Shown in pieces: positions 42,777 to 50,493 of a stretch of DNA of 64,000 nucleotides. Source of the stretch: JALYRV01 sp036675475 (GTDB lineage: Bacteria > Acidobacteriota > Vicinamibacteria > Vicinamibacterales > SCN-69-37); the NCBI GenBank assembly GCA_036675475.1, contig JAKFEY010000001.1:11590-75589 (forward strand), in the 5' to 3' direction. Numbering within the stretch: the first letter of the stretch is position 1; each line of letters begins with the position of its first letter. The notes under the pieces were generated by a model that saw nothing but the letters and a program-made list of their open reading frames with translations, made no database searches and was not told where the DNA came from. Both the position numbers and the translations under genes were made by a program.

Positions 42777-43952
42777 TCAGGCCTGGCTGGGATCCTCGCC
42801 GAGGACGACTGTGATGAAGCGGTCGAAGGCGTAGAGGAGGTCTTCGCGGTTCGAGTAGGGGCCCGGGACGTAGGCGGGCGAGGAGATGCCCTGCTGCGAC
42901 AGTTCGCAGACGTGCCAGTCCTGCCGGTTGGTGAGGTCCCAGAAGTCGAGCACGTCTTTCGCGTCGAAGCCGGGCTTCGCGAGTTCTTCGGGCGCGAACA
43001 GCCATTCGCACGTCAGCCGCGTGCGGTCGGGCGCGAGCGGCTCGGTGCGATGCACCATCACGTAGTCGGGGTGCAGGCTCAGGAAGAGATTCGGGAAGAT
43101 GGCGTAGTAGTAGACGCACCGCCGGTCCTCTTCCGAGAGGCCCGGCAGCAGGTCGCGCGGGCACGAGCCGTCCATCGACATGGTGATGATGCCGGGGCGC
43201 AGGTCCATGCGGCCGCCCATGTAGGTGCGGCGCAGCGGCTCGTTTTCGCCGCTCATGTAGTGCGAGAGCTTGTTGAGCGCCGGATGAAGATTCGGGCAGT
43301 GCAGGCACTCGTTGAAGTTCTGGATGATCAGCTTCCAGTTCGCGCCGATCTCATAGACTTCGCGGCCGCCGCGGCGCAGGCGCTCCATCTGCCAGGGCGC
43401 GAACTTCTCGGGCAGGGCCGCAAGGTGATCGGCGAGCGGATCGCCGCCGTTCTCGGCGAGATTGACGAACACAAAGCCGGCCCAGACCTCGGTGGCCACC
43501 GAGTGCAGCGGGAAGCGCGCCTTGTCGAAGCCGGGCGTGCCCTCCATGTGCGGCGCGCCGACCAGGCGGCCGGTGAGGTCGTACGTCCACGAGTGGTACG
43601 GGCACTGAATCGCGCCGGCAAAATGGCCATGCGATTCCACGCACAGCCGCGTGCCGCGGTGGCGGCAGACGTTGTGATGCGCGCGAATCGACGCGTCATC
43701 GTCGCCGGTGCGCGTGATGATGATGCTCTGGCCGGCGATGTCGCGGAGCATGTAATCGCCCTTGCGCGGCACTTCTTCGGCGCGCCCGGCCTGCACCCAG
43801 TTGGAGCGGAAGAAGAGATCCAGCTCGCGCTCGAAGAGGCGCGGGCTGGTGTAGAAGCGCGCGGGAAGGGTGGTGGCGCCTTCGGGCAGCGGATCGCGCG
43901 GCTTGATGTGCGAAGCCGGAACGTCGTGCGTGAGGTCGCTCACGTGAGGCAT
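42777..43952 (-). CDS. Rieske-type ring-hydroxylating-oxygenase alpha subunit, betaine-demethylase-like
   Basis: This 391-residue protein has the Rieske cluster ligands in CRHRG and CPYHSW (residues about 95-115) and mononuclear iron ligands in the stretch NWKLIIQNFNECLHC...LHP. The latter is similar to glycine-betaine monooxygenase (GbcA) and related choline/carnitine oxygenases rather than aromatic dioxygenases. A reductase partner is not in the window. Neighbours (GcvT-like protein, amine-oxidase-like flavoproteins and APC permease) fit N-methyl compound catabolism. Confidence 0.82.
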   Translation of the reverse strand: MPHVSDLTHDVPASHIKPRDPLPEGATTLPARFYTSPRLFERELDLFFRSNWVQAGRAEEVPRKGDYMLRDIAGQSIIITRTGDDDASIRAHHNVCRHRGTRLCVESHGHFAGAIQCPYHSWTYDLTGRLVGAPHMEGTPGFDKARFPLHSVATEVWAGFVFVNLAENGGDPLADHLAALPEKFAPWQMERLRRGGREVYEIGANWKLIIQNFNECLHCPNLHPALNKLSHYMSGENEPLRRTYMGGRMDLRPGIITMSMDGSCPRDLLPGLSEEDRRCVYYYAIFPNLFLSLHPDYVMVHRTEPLAPDRTRLTCEWLFAPEELAKPGFDAKDVLDFWDLTNRQDWHVCELSQQGISSPAYVPGPYSNREDLLYAFDRFITVVLGEDPSQA

Positions 43953-43963
43953 GATAGCGCACC

Positions 43964-45235
43964 GTGAATCATCCAGCCCTGAAGCGCGCGCTCGGCCCGT
44001 GGGACCTGACGGCCCTCGGCGTCAATCAGGTGATTGGCACCGGCGTGTTCCTGATGCCGGCGCTCGTGGCCGGGCAGGTGGGATCGTGGAGCACGGTCGC
44101 CGTGCTGGCGGTCGGCGGCCTGTCGATGTTCATCGCGCTTTGTTTCGCCGAAGCGTCCAGCCGGGTGGCGACGACCGGCGGCGCCTACATCTACACGCGG
44201 CAGGCGTTCGGCCGCTTCATCGGCTTCGAAGTGGGCTGGATGACGTGGTTCACGCGCGTGGCGAGCTGGGCCGGCGTCGCATATGGATTGACGATGTATC
44301 TGGCGCGGTACTGGCCGGCGCTCGACGACGGCACCGCGCGTGGGCTCTTCCTGACGGGCGTGTTCGGCGTGCTGACGGCCATCAACATCCGCGGCATCCG
44401 CCAGAGTGCGTGGGTCGTGAACTCGCTGACCATCGGCAAGCTGGTGCCGCTCGCCGTGTTCGTGGCCGGCGGCCTGGCGTTCGTGGAATGGTCGCGGGTG
44501 ATGCCCGTCAAGCCGTGGCCGCCGTTCGATCAGACGTCGGCGGCGCTTCTGTATCTGATCTTCGCGTTCGGCGGCTACGAGGTGGTGCCGGTGCCGGCGG
44601 GCGAGGCGCGGCGCCCGGAGCGCGACGTGCCGTTCGCGATGGTGATGACGATTGCGATCGTGACGCTGCTCACCATCCTCGTGCAGGTGGTGGCGCAGGG
44701 TGTGCTGGCAAATGTGGAGATCTCGAAGGCGCCGCTTGCCGACGCGGCCGTGATCTTTCTGGGCGCGGGGGGCGCGCTGCTGCTCACGATTGGCGCCGTG
44801 ATTTCCACGACCGGCAACAACATGGGGCAGTCGCTGTCGGGATCGCGCAGCCTGTTTGCGCTCGCCGAGCAGCGCGACTTGCCGCAGGCGATGGCCTGGG
44901 TGCATCCGCGGTGGCGCACGCCGGTGGTGGCGATCGTGATCACGTCCGCGGTGGCGCTGGCGCTTGCCGTGACGGGTTCATTCTCGACGCTCGCGCTCGC
45001 GAGTGCCGTCAGCCGGTTGCTGGTCTACGCGGGCACCGCGGCCGCCGTGCTGGCGCTGCGGCGCGAAGGGCGCGCGCCGTTCACGATTCCCGGCGGCCCC
45101 GTGGTTCCCGTCGCCGCGCTGCTGGTGTGCCTGGCGCTGGTGGCCGCCGCGACGTCGGAGCAATTCCGCATCGGCGGCCTCGCGCTAATCGTCGGCGCCG
45201 CACTGTTCGCGGTAGCCCGCTGGTCCGACCCTTAA
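43964..45235 (+). CDS. APC-superfamily amino acid/amine permease
   Basis: This 423-residue protein has about 12 membrane segments and the APC N-terminal signature ALGPWDLTALGVNQVIGTGVFL. It starts with GTG at 43964, only 11 bp from the divergent Rieske start, so promoters overlap both coding regions. It may import the amine substrate of the neighbouring oxygenase. It has a 4-base tail overlap with the next gene. Confidence 0.85.
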   Translation: MNHPALKRALGPWDLTALGVNQVIGTGVFLMPALVAGQVGSWSTVAVLAVGGLSMFIALCFAEASSRVATTGGAYIYTRQAFGRFIGFEVGWMTWFTRVASWAGVAYGLTMYLARYWPALDDGTARGLFLTGVFGVLTAINIRGIRQSAWVVNSLTIGKLVPLAVFVAGGLAFVEWSRVMPVKPWPPFDQTSAALLYLIFAFGGYEVVPVPAGEARRPERDVPFAMVMTIAIVTLLTILVQVVAQGVLANVEISKAPLADAAVIFLGAGGALLLTIGAVISTTGNNMGQSLSGSRSLFALAEQRDLPQAMAWVHPRWRTPVVAIVITSAVALALAVTGSFSTLALASAVSRLLVYAGTAAAVLALRREGRAPFTIPGGPVVPVAALLVCLALVAAATSEQFRIGGLALIVGAALFAVARWSDP

Positions 45236-45990
45236 CTGCTGACGTAGTCCTGGCTGTGCCGTTCGAGCAGCCGGTACTTCACGGCCGCCATGAAGAAGAA
45301 CAGCGGCAGCAGCAGTTCGGCCGCGGTCGCGAGTAGATTCGCGGTCCAGAGCAGATAGCGGCTTTCCACGCCAAAGACCGTGGCGAACATCAGGCCGAGC
45401 AGCACGTCCACCACCATGCCCGCGATCATGCCGGCGAGCACGCCGAAGACCGGCGCGCGATAGGTGCGGCGCTCGTCGGCCGTCATTTCGCGATAGCTGC
45501 GATAGATGGCGATGCAGGCGGCAATCGAGGCGGCAAACACCAGCATGCCGAGCGCGATCATCGTGCCGTCGAGCGCGGCGCGCGCCGCGCGATAGGCGGA
45601 CGTGCCGATGGCGGCGGCGATGATGGGCGCAACGGCGACCAGGGCGGCGGCGACGTAGAGCGCCTTGATGTTGCCGCCGCGCAGCCACGGCCGGCGATGC
45701 GGAAAGGCCAGGCCGAAGTGCAGGAACACGGTGGCCGACAACAGGCCGGCGCCGAGCACCAGGCCGTCGATGGCGGCGATCCCGAGCCGGCTTTCAGGCA
45801 GCCGGATGGCGGCAATCAGAAGGGGAAGTCCGAACGCCAGCTCCGACGCGGCCAGCGCGAGGAACAGCCGCGCGCGGCGATCGGCGCGATGCCGCCGCCA
45901 CACGACGATGGCCACGATCAGCGCGAGCAGCGCCGGCGCGCTTTGCAGCGGGTCGATGCCCCACCCGTACATCATGTCTGCGCTGCCCAT
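45232..45990 (-). CDS. Integral membrane protein, seven-segment
   Basis: This 252-residue protein has about seven hydrophobic helices and little else. The arrangement resembles the membrane-sensor halves of some histidine kinases (7TM type), but it lacks any cytoplasmic output domain. Function unknown. Confidence 0.6.
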   Translation of the reverse strand: MGSADMMYGWGIDPLQSAPALLALIVAIVVWRRHRADRRARLFLALAASELAFGLPLLIAAIRLPESRLGIAAIDGLVLGAGLLSATVFLHFGLAFPHRRPWLRGGNIKALYVAAALVAVAPIIAAAIGTSAYRAARAALDGTMIALGMLVFAASIAACIAIYRSYREMTADERRTYRAPVFGVLAGMIAGMVVDVLLGLMFATVFGVESRYLLWTANLLATAAELLLPLFFFMAAVKYRLLERHSQDYVSS

Positions 45991-46055
45991 CCGTCCTGAA
46001 TTCTAACTGCCTCCTGCGGGCCAAAACCGCGCGCGGCAAGTAAAATGTTGCGGCC

Positions 46056-47432
46056 ATGACATTTCGACGCGCCGCCGGCGCTCTCGTCTGCGCCGTCGCG
46101 CTGTCCGCGTGCGCCATGCGCACCGCCTCGACGGCCGGCATCGACCCCTCGTACACGGGCCGCCTCGCGGCGATCTGGGACGCCGAACATGTCTCATCGC
46201 CCATTTCGGCACTCGTCGACCATGCCGAGGTCGAGCGGCGGATCAACTCGCTGCCGGCCGGCCTCTTCACGGTGCGTCAGGCCGGCGCCTCGGTTGAAGG
46301 CCGCGCCATTTATCACGTGAAGGCGGGCACCGGCCCGATGCCCGTGCTGCTCTGGTCGCAGATGCACGGCGACGAGCCGACGGCCACCTCCGCGCTCTTC
46401 GACATCTTCGCGTATCTCGACACGCATCGCGCGGAGCCCATGGCCGCGCGCATTCTCGAACGCCTCACGCTGCATGCCGTGCCGATGCTCAACCCCGACG
46501 GCGCCGAGCGGTTTCAGCGCCGCAACGCGCAGGGCATCGACATCAATCGCGACGCGCTCAATCTCGTGACGCCCGAAGCGCGGCTGCTCAAGCAGCTGCG
46601 CGACGAGCTGAACCCCGCGATTGGTTTCAACCTGCACAACCAGAGCTGGCGCACCGCCATTGGCAAGCCCGCGCGCCCTGCCACGATCTCGCTGCTGTCG
46701 GTGGCCTACAACGAGGCGCGTACGGTCAATGCCGGGCGCATGCTCACCAGGAAGCTTGCAGCGACGGTACGGAACGCCATCGAGCCCATTGCCGGCGATC
46801 GGATCGGCAAGTACGACGACAGCTTCGAAGTGCGCGCCTTCGGCGACAACATCACACTGTGGGGCACGCCCGTGCTGTTGATCGAAACGGGGCCGTGGCC
46901 CGCCGAACCAATGGACCCGCCGCTCGTGCGGCTCAATTTCGTGGCGATTCTCGCGGCGCTCGACGCGCTGGCCACCGGGCGCGTGCATGACGCGGATCCG
47001 GCGCGATACGACTCGCTGCCCATGAACGACTCGGGTCTCTCGTACACGATCGTGCGCGGCGGCAGCGTGCTGCGCGGCGACGGCCTGCCGGCCTTTCGCG
47101 CCGATGTCGGGCTGACGGGCCAGCGCCGGGTTCGCATGCACAACGGACGGCGCGAGGCCTGGATCTCGACGAGCATTGACGACCTCGGCGACCTGCGCAC
47201 CAGCACGGCGCTGTTCGACGTCGATGCCACCGGCCTCACCATCGCGCCCGCCATCGACGGTGTCGCCGCGGGGGCGGAGATCAAGCTGCCTGACTGGACG
47301 CGCGACAACCCCGCGTCCGTGCTCGTGCAGACCGGCTCGCCAGGAAGCCTGATGCTGCTGCGCCCGCTCGCCGACGGCCGCTACAAAGTCGAACGTGTGC
47401 TGCCCGGCGCATGGCGGATGGATCAGCCGTGA
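46056..47432 (+). CDS. M14-family metallocarboxypeptidase lipoprotein
   Basis: This 458-residue protein has a lipobox (VALSAC, Cys about 19). The zinc ligands are in QMHGDEPT and the later FNLHNQSW; NPDGAERFQRRNAQGIDINRD is the M14 substrate region. It resembles succinylglutamate-desuccinylase-like M14 proteins that cleave a C-terminal residue. Expected in the periplasm or anchored to a membrane. Its stop overlaps the next start. Confidence 0.85.
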   Translation: MTFRRAAGALVCAVALSACAMRTASTAGIDPSYTGRLAAIWDAEHVSSPISALVDHAEVERRINSLPAGLFTVRQAGASVEGRAIYHVKAGTGPMPVLLWSQMHGDEPTATSALFDIFAYLDTHRAEPMAARILERLTLHAVPMLNPDGAERFQRRNAQGIDINRDALNLVTPEARLLKQLRDELNPAIGFNLHNQSWRTAIGKPARPATISLLSVAYNEARTVNAGRMLTRKLAATVRNAIEPIAGDRIGKYDDSFEVRAFGDNITLWGTPVLLIETGPWPAEPMDPPLVRLNFVAILAALDALATGRVHDADPARYDSLPMNDSGLSYTIVRGGSVLRGDGLPAFRADVGLTGQRRVRMHNGRREAWISTSIDDLGDLRTSTALFDVDATGLTIAPAIDGVAAGAEIKLPDWTRDNPASVLVQTGSPGSLMLLRPLADGRYKVERVLPGAWRMDQP

Positions 47433-48364
47433 GGGTCGCCATTCTCGGATCGGGCGCCGTGGGCGGCTTCTATGGCGCCCTGCTCGCGCGGCAGGGACAC
47501 GACGTCGCGTTCATTGCGCGCGGCGCGCATCTCGACGCCATCCGCAATCAGGGCCTGCGCATCCGCGGCTCGGTGGGCGACTTTGCCGCGCGCGGACGCG
47601 CCGAAAGCGACACCTCCCGCGTCGGCATCGTCGATCTCGTCATCTACGCCGTCAAGACGTACGACAACGACACCGCGCTGCCGATGCTGGCGCCCATGGT
47701 TGGCCCGAACACGGCGGTGCTCACGCTGCAGAACGGCGTGGACAGCGTCGACGAGGTCGCCGCCGCGGTTGGCAGCGACCACGTGCTCGGCGGCTCCACG
47801 TATGTGGCCACCGCGATCGCCGAACCGGGCCTCATCGAGCAGACCGGCACGCACCGGCGCGTCGTGTTCGGGGAAGTGACCGGCCAGCCGTCGGCCCCGA
47901 GCGCGCGCGTGAACGAGATCGCGCAGGTCATGCAGCAGGCCGACATTCAGGCCGAAGCCGTCGCCGACGCGCGTCCGTCGCTCTGGGAGAAGTTCGTCTA
48001 TCTCGCGCCGTTCGCCGGCTTCACCGGAGCGGCGCGCCTGCCCATCGGGCCGCTGCGCGATCAGCCGGGCTTCTTCGCGCTCGCGCTTCGCGCCTGCGGA
48101 GAGGTGGCCTCCGTCGCGCGCGCCGAGGGCGTTGCGCTGCCCGCCGATCTCGAAAATCGCCTGCGCGTCTACATCGAGGCGCTGCCGGCCACCACGCGCT
48201 CCTCGCTGCTGATTGACCTCCAGAGCGGCAAACGCATCGAAGTCGAAAGCCTGCAAGGCTCGGTGGTGCGCCGCGCGGCCGCGGCCGGCATCGACGTGCC
48301 CATCATGCAGACCCTGTATGCCGCGCTGAAGCCCTGGGCGAACCCGCGCCCGGCGCAGCCATGA
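47429..48364 (+). CDS. panE: 2-dehydropantoate 2-reductase
   Basis: This 311-residue protein begins VRVAILGSGAVGGFYGALLARQG, the NADPH Rossmann motif, and has the ketopantoate-reductase pattern LTLQNGVDSVDEVA and the lysine/glutamate-containing LWEKFVYLAPFAGFTG. It reduces ketopantoate for pantothenate or coenzyme A synthesis, or a related 2-keto acid. The GTG at 47429 overlaps the upstream stop (GTGA); an ATG at 47411 is possible but inside the previous gene. It is followed by a 4-bp overlap with the exporter. Confidence 0.85.
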   Translation: MRVAILGSGAVGGFYGALLARQGHDVAFIARGAHLDAIRNQGLRIRGSVGDFAARGRAESDTSRVGIVDLVIYAVKTYDNDTALPMLAPMVGPNTAVLTLQNGVDSVDEVAAAVGSDHVLGGSTYVATAIAEPGLIEQTGTHRRVVFGEVTGQPSAPSARVNEIAQVMQQADIQAEAVADARPSLWEKFVYLAPFAGFTGAARLPIGPLRDQPGFFALALRACGEVASVARAEGVALPADLENRLRVYIEALPATTRSSLLIDLQSGKRIEVESLQGSVVRRAAAAGIDVPIMQTLYAALKPWANPRPAQP

Positions 48365-49191
48365 CGCTGGTCGTTCTCGGCACGATTGCCGCCGGCGCCG
48401 TCGCGGGCTGCCTCGGCGCCATGCTCGGCCTCGGCGGCGGCATCTTCATCGTCCCCTTCCTCAACCTTGTCGTCGGCCTGCCGTTCGCGTCGGCGTCGGC
48501 CGTCAGCCTCGTGACCATCATTGCGACGTCGAGCGTGTCGGCGACCAACACCGAGCAGCGCAAGGTCACGAACCTGAAGCTCGGCATGCTGCTCGAAGCC
48601 TTCAGCGCGCCAACGGCGCTTGCCGCCGCGTACTGGGCGGGATCGATTTCCGAGCCGACGCTGCGCCGCATCTTTGCGATCTCGGCCCTCGGCATCGCCG
48701 TCGTGATGTTCACGCGGCTCAACAAGCGGAACGTCGTGCGCGATCCGGATTTCGACACCGGCATGCTCGGGGGGCGCTATTACGAGGCCGAAAGCGGCGA
48801 TACGGTGGCGTACGCCGTCAGGCGCCTGCCGGTTGCCTGCGGCACCTCCATGCTCGCCGGCGTCCTCTCGGGCCTCATCGGCATCGGCGGCGGCATCGTC
48901 AAGGTGCCGGTGCTCAACGCGTGGTGCGGCGTGCCGATGCGCGCCGCCGCGGCGACGAGCGCGTTCATGATCGGCATCACCGTCGTGGCCAGCGCCATTC
49001 CCTATTACCTGCGCGGCGACGTGGTGCCGCAGTTCGCCGCCGCCACCGTGCTCGGCGTGCTGGCCGGCGGGCGCCTCGGCATCTGGCTGATGCCGCGCGT
49101 CCGCGCGCGCGAGCTCAAGCTGATGATGATTGCCATGCTCGTGCTGATGGCGATCGTTTATCTCGTGAAGAGCGGAAAGGCAGGGGCCTGA
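48361..49191 (+). CDS. TauE/SafE-family anion exporter
   Basis: This 276-residue membrane protein has two internal halves each starting with the family glycine motif (GAMLGLGGGIFIVPFL and GLIGIGGGIVKVPVL). The family exports sulfite, sulfonates or related organic anions. The start overlaps panE (ATGA) and the stop overlaps the DUF1634 gene (TGATG). Confidence 0.88.
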   Translation: MTLVVLGTIAAGAVAGCLGAMLGLGGGIFIVPFLNLVVGLPFASASAVSLVTIIATSSVSATNTEQRKVTNLKLGMLLEAFSAPTALAAAYWAGSISEPTLRRIFAISALGIAVVMFTRLNKRNVVRDPDFDTGMLGGRYYEAESGDTVAYAVRRLPVACGTSMLAGVLSGLIGIGGGIVKVPVLNAWCGVPMRAAAATSAFMIGITVVASAIPYYLRGDVVPQFAAATVLGVLAGGRLGIWLMPRVRARELKLMMIAMLVLMAIVYLVKSGKAGA

Positions 49192-49457
49192 TGGAACGCG
49201 CGCTGCGCATCGCGACGTGGGTGTCCGCGGGACTGCTGGCGGCGGGACTGCTGCTGTGGCTGGCGGGCGCGCCGCAGGCGACGAGGATGCTGCACGCGGG
49301 GCTGTGGCTCCTGATTGCCACGCCCATCGTGCGCGTGCTGATGGCGTTGACCGGTTACGTGAAGGATCGCGACTGGGTCTTTGCGTTGCTGACGCTGGTC
49401 GTCCTCGGCTGCCTGGTCGTGCCGATTACCGTGTTCCTCGCGTCGTTTCCTCGCTGA
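49191..49457 (+). CDS. DUF1634 membrane protein
   Basis: This 88-residue protein has three hydrophobic helices. DUF1634 genes commonly follow TauE/SafE-type transporters, as here, and may be accessory subunits. The last 32 bases overlap the convergent sensor gene. Confidence 0.8.
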   Translation: MERALRIATWVSAGLLAAGLLLWLAGAPQATRMLHAGLWLLIATPIVRVLMALTGYVKDRDWVFALLTLVVLGCLVVPITVFLASFPR

Positions 49458-50493
49458 ACGCCTCGGGACTCGACGGAATTCCCCCCTGCACCTGCTCGGC
49501 CACCTCGCGCAGCCGGTCCTGCGCGGCGGTGCGCATGTTCTCGAGCAGATCCTGAATGCGCTGCGCCTGCCTCGTGATCACCGCGACGTCGCGCTGCAGC
49601 GCCGCATCGGGATAGCCTCGCTCCAGCAGATCGCAATGGCCGATGATCGTCTGCAGCGCGCTTTGAATCTCGCTCGCGATCGACAGCGTCAACTCCGCCA
49701 TCGCCTCCATCGTGCGGAACCGCGCCACCGCCTGCTGCAGCTGCTGCGCGACGTACGCCATCGCCAGAATTTCCGCGATGGGTTCGAGCGCGTCGACGTG
49801 CTCCTGCGTGAACGCGCTTTTCGCGCGCGACACGACGTTGAGCGTGCCGACCGCCTTGTTCTTGGACACGAGCGGCAGCACCATGCCCGACTGGAAGCCG
49901 GTTTGATGCAGCACGTTGGCGTCGAGGAAATCGGGCGCCTGCTCGCTGAAGCTGTCGACAATCAGCGGCTTGCACGTGCGCACGACGTGGCCGATGTGCG
50001 TGCGATCGAGATTGAACTCGAGATCCACGCGAGGCCGCGTGCGGCGCTCAGGCTCCGCCACGCGCGCCGTGTACGTCTGGAATTCCTGCCCGCCCTCCTT
50101 CAGCAGCGCCAGGCCCACCCGGTCGCAGGGCACGATGCGCGCGACGCGGCGGGCGAGCGCCTGAAAAGCGAGCGTGACGTCGGTGGAGCGGGCGAGCGCC
50201 TGCAGCATCTCGTTGTGGGCTTCGAGCTGCTCCACCTGATCGAGCGTGGCGCGGTGCTCGCTCTCGCGGGTGTGAATCGTGTTGCGCAGATAGGAGAAGC
50301 GGCTGGCGCCGAGCAGCCCGAGCGCCAGGATGGTGGCCCACGAGAGGGCGATGAGGCCGGGCGCGAGCAGGCGCTCCGGCACAATGCCGCGGCCGGCAAG
50401 CAGCCACAGGGCGAGCTGCAGGACGGCGCCACCGGCAATCAGGGCCAGCATCAGGCCCTGCGCCTCGGAGCGACGGGGAGCCGGGGAGCTCAT
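49426..50493 (-). CDS. GAF-domain sensor with degenerate histidine-kinase dimerisation domain
   Basis: This 355-residue protein has two N-terminal membrane helices, a GAF domain (residues about 100-250; STDVTLAFQALARRVARIVPCD and VGTLNVVSRAKSAFTQ), then a HisKA-like helix pair reading IASEIQSALQTIIGHCDLL. In active kinases the equivalent helix has His before Glu (AHE); here it is Ser, and no HATPase domain follows. It is therefore likely a non-catalytic sensor, or a remnant. It overlaps the molybdoenzyme gene by 4 bases, so it may be regulatory for it. Confidence 0.72.
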   Translation of the reverse strand: MSSPAPRRSEAQGLMLALIAGGAVLQLALWLLAGRGIVPERLLAPGLIALSWATILALGLLGASRFSYLRNTIHTRESEHRATLDQVEQLEAHNEMLQALARSTDVTLAFQALARRVARIVPCDRVGLALLKEGGQEFQTYTARVAEPERRTRPRVDLEFNLDRTHIGHVVRTCKPLIVDSFSEQAPDFLDANVLHQTGFQSGMVLPLVSKNKAVGTLNVVSRAKSAFTQEHVDALEPIAEILAMAYVAQQLQQAVARFRTMEAMAELTLSIASEIQSALQTIIGHCDLLERGYPDAALQRDVAVITRQAQRIQDLLENMRTAAQDRLREVAEQVQGGIPSSPEAFSEETTRGTR

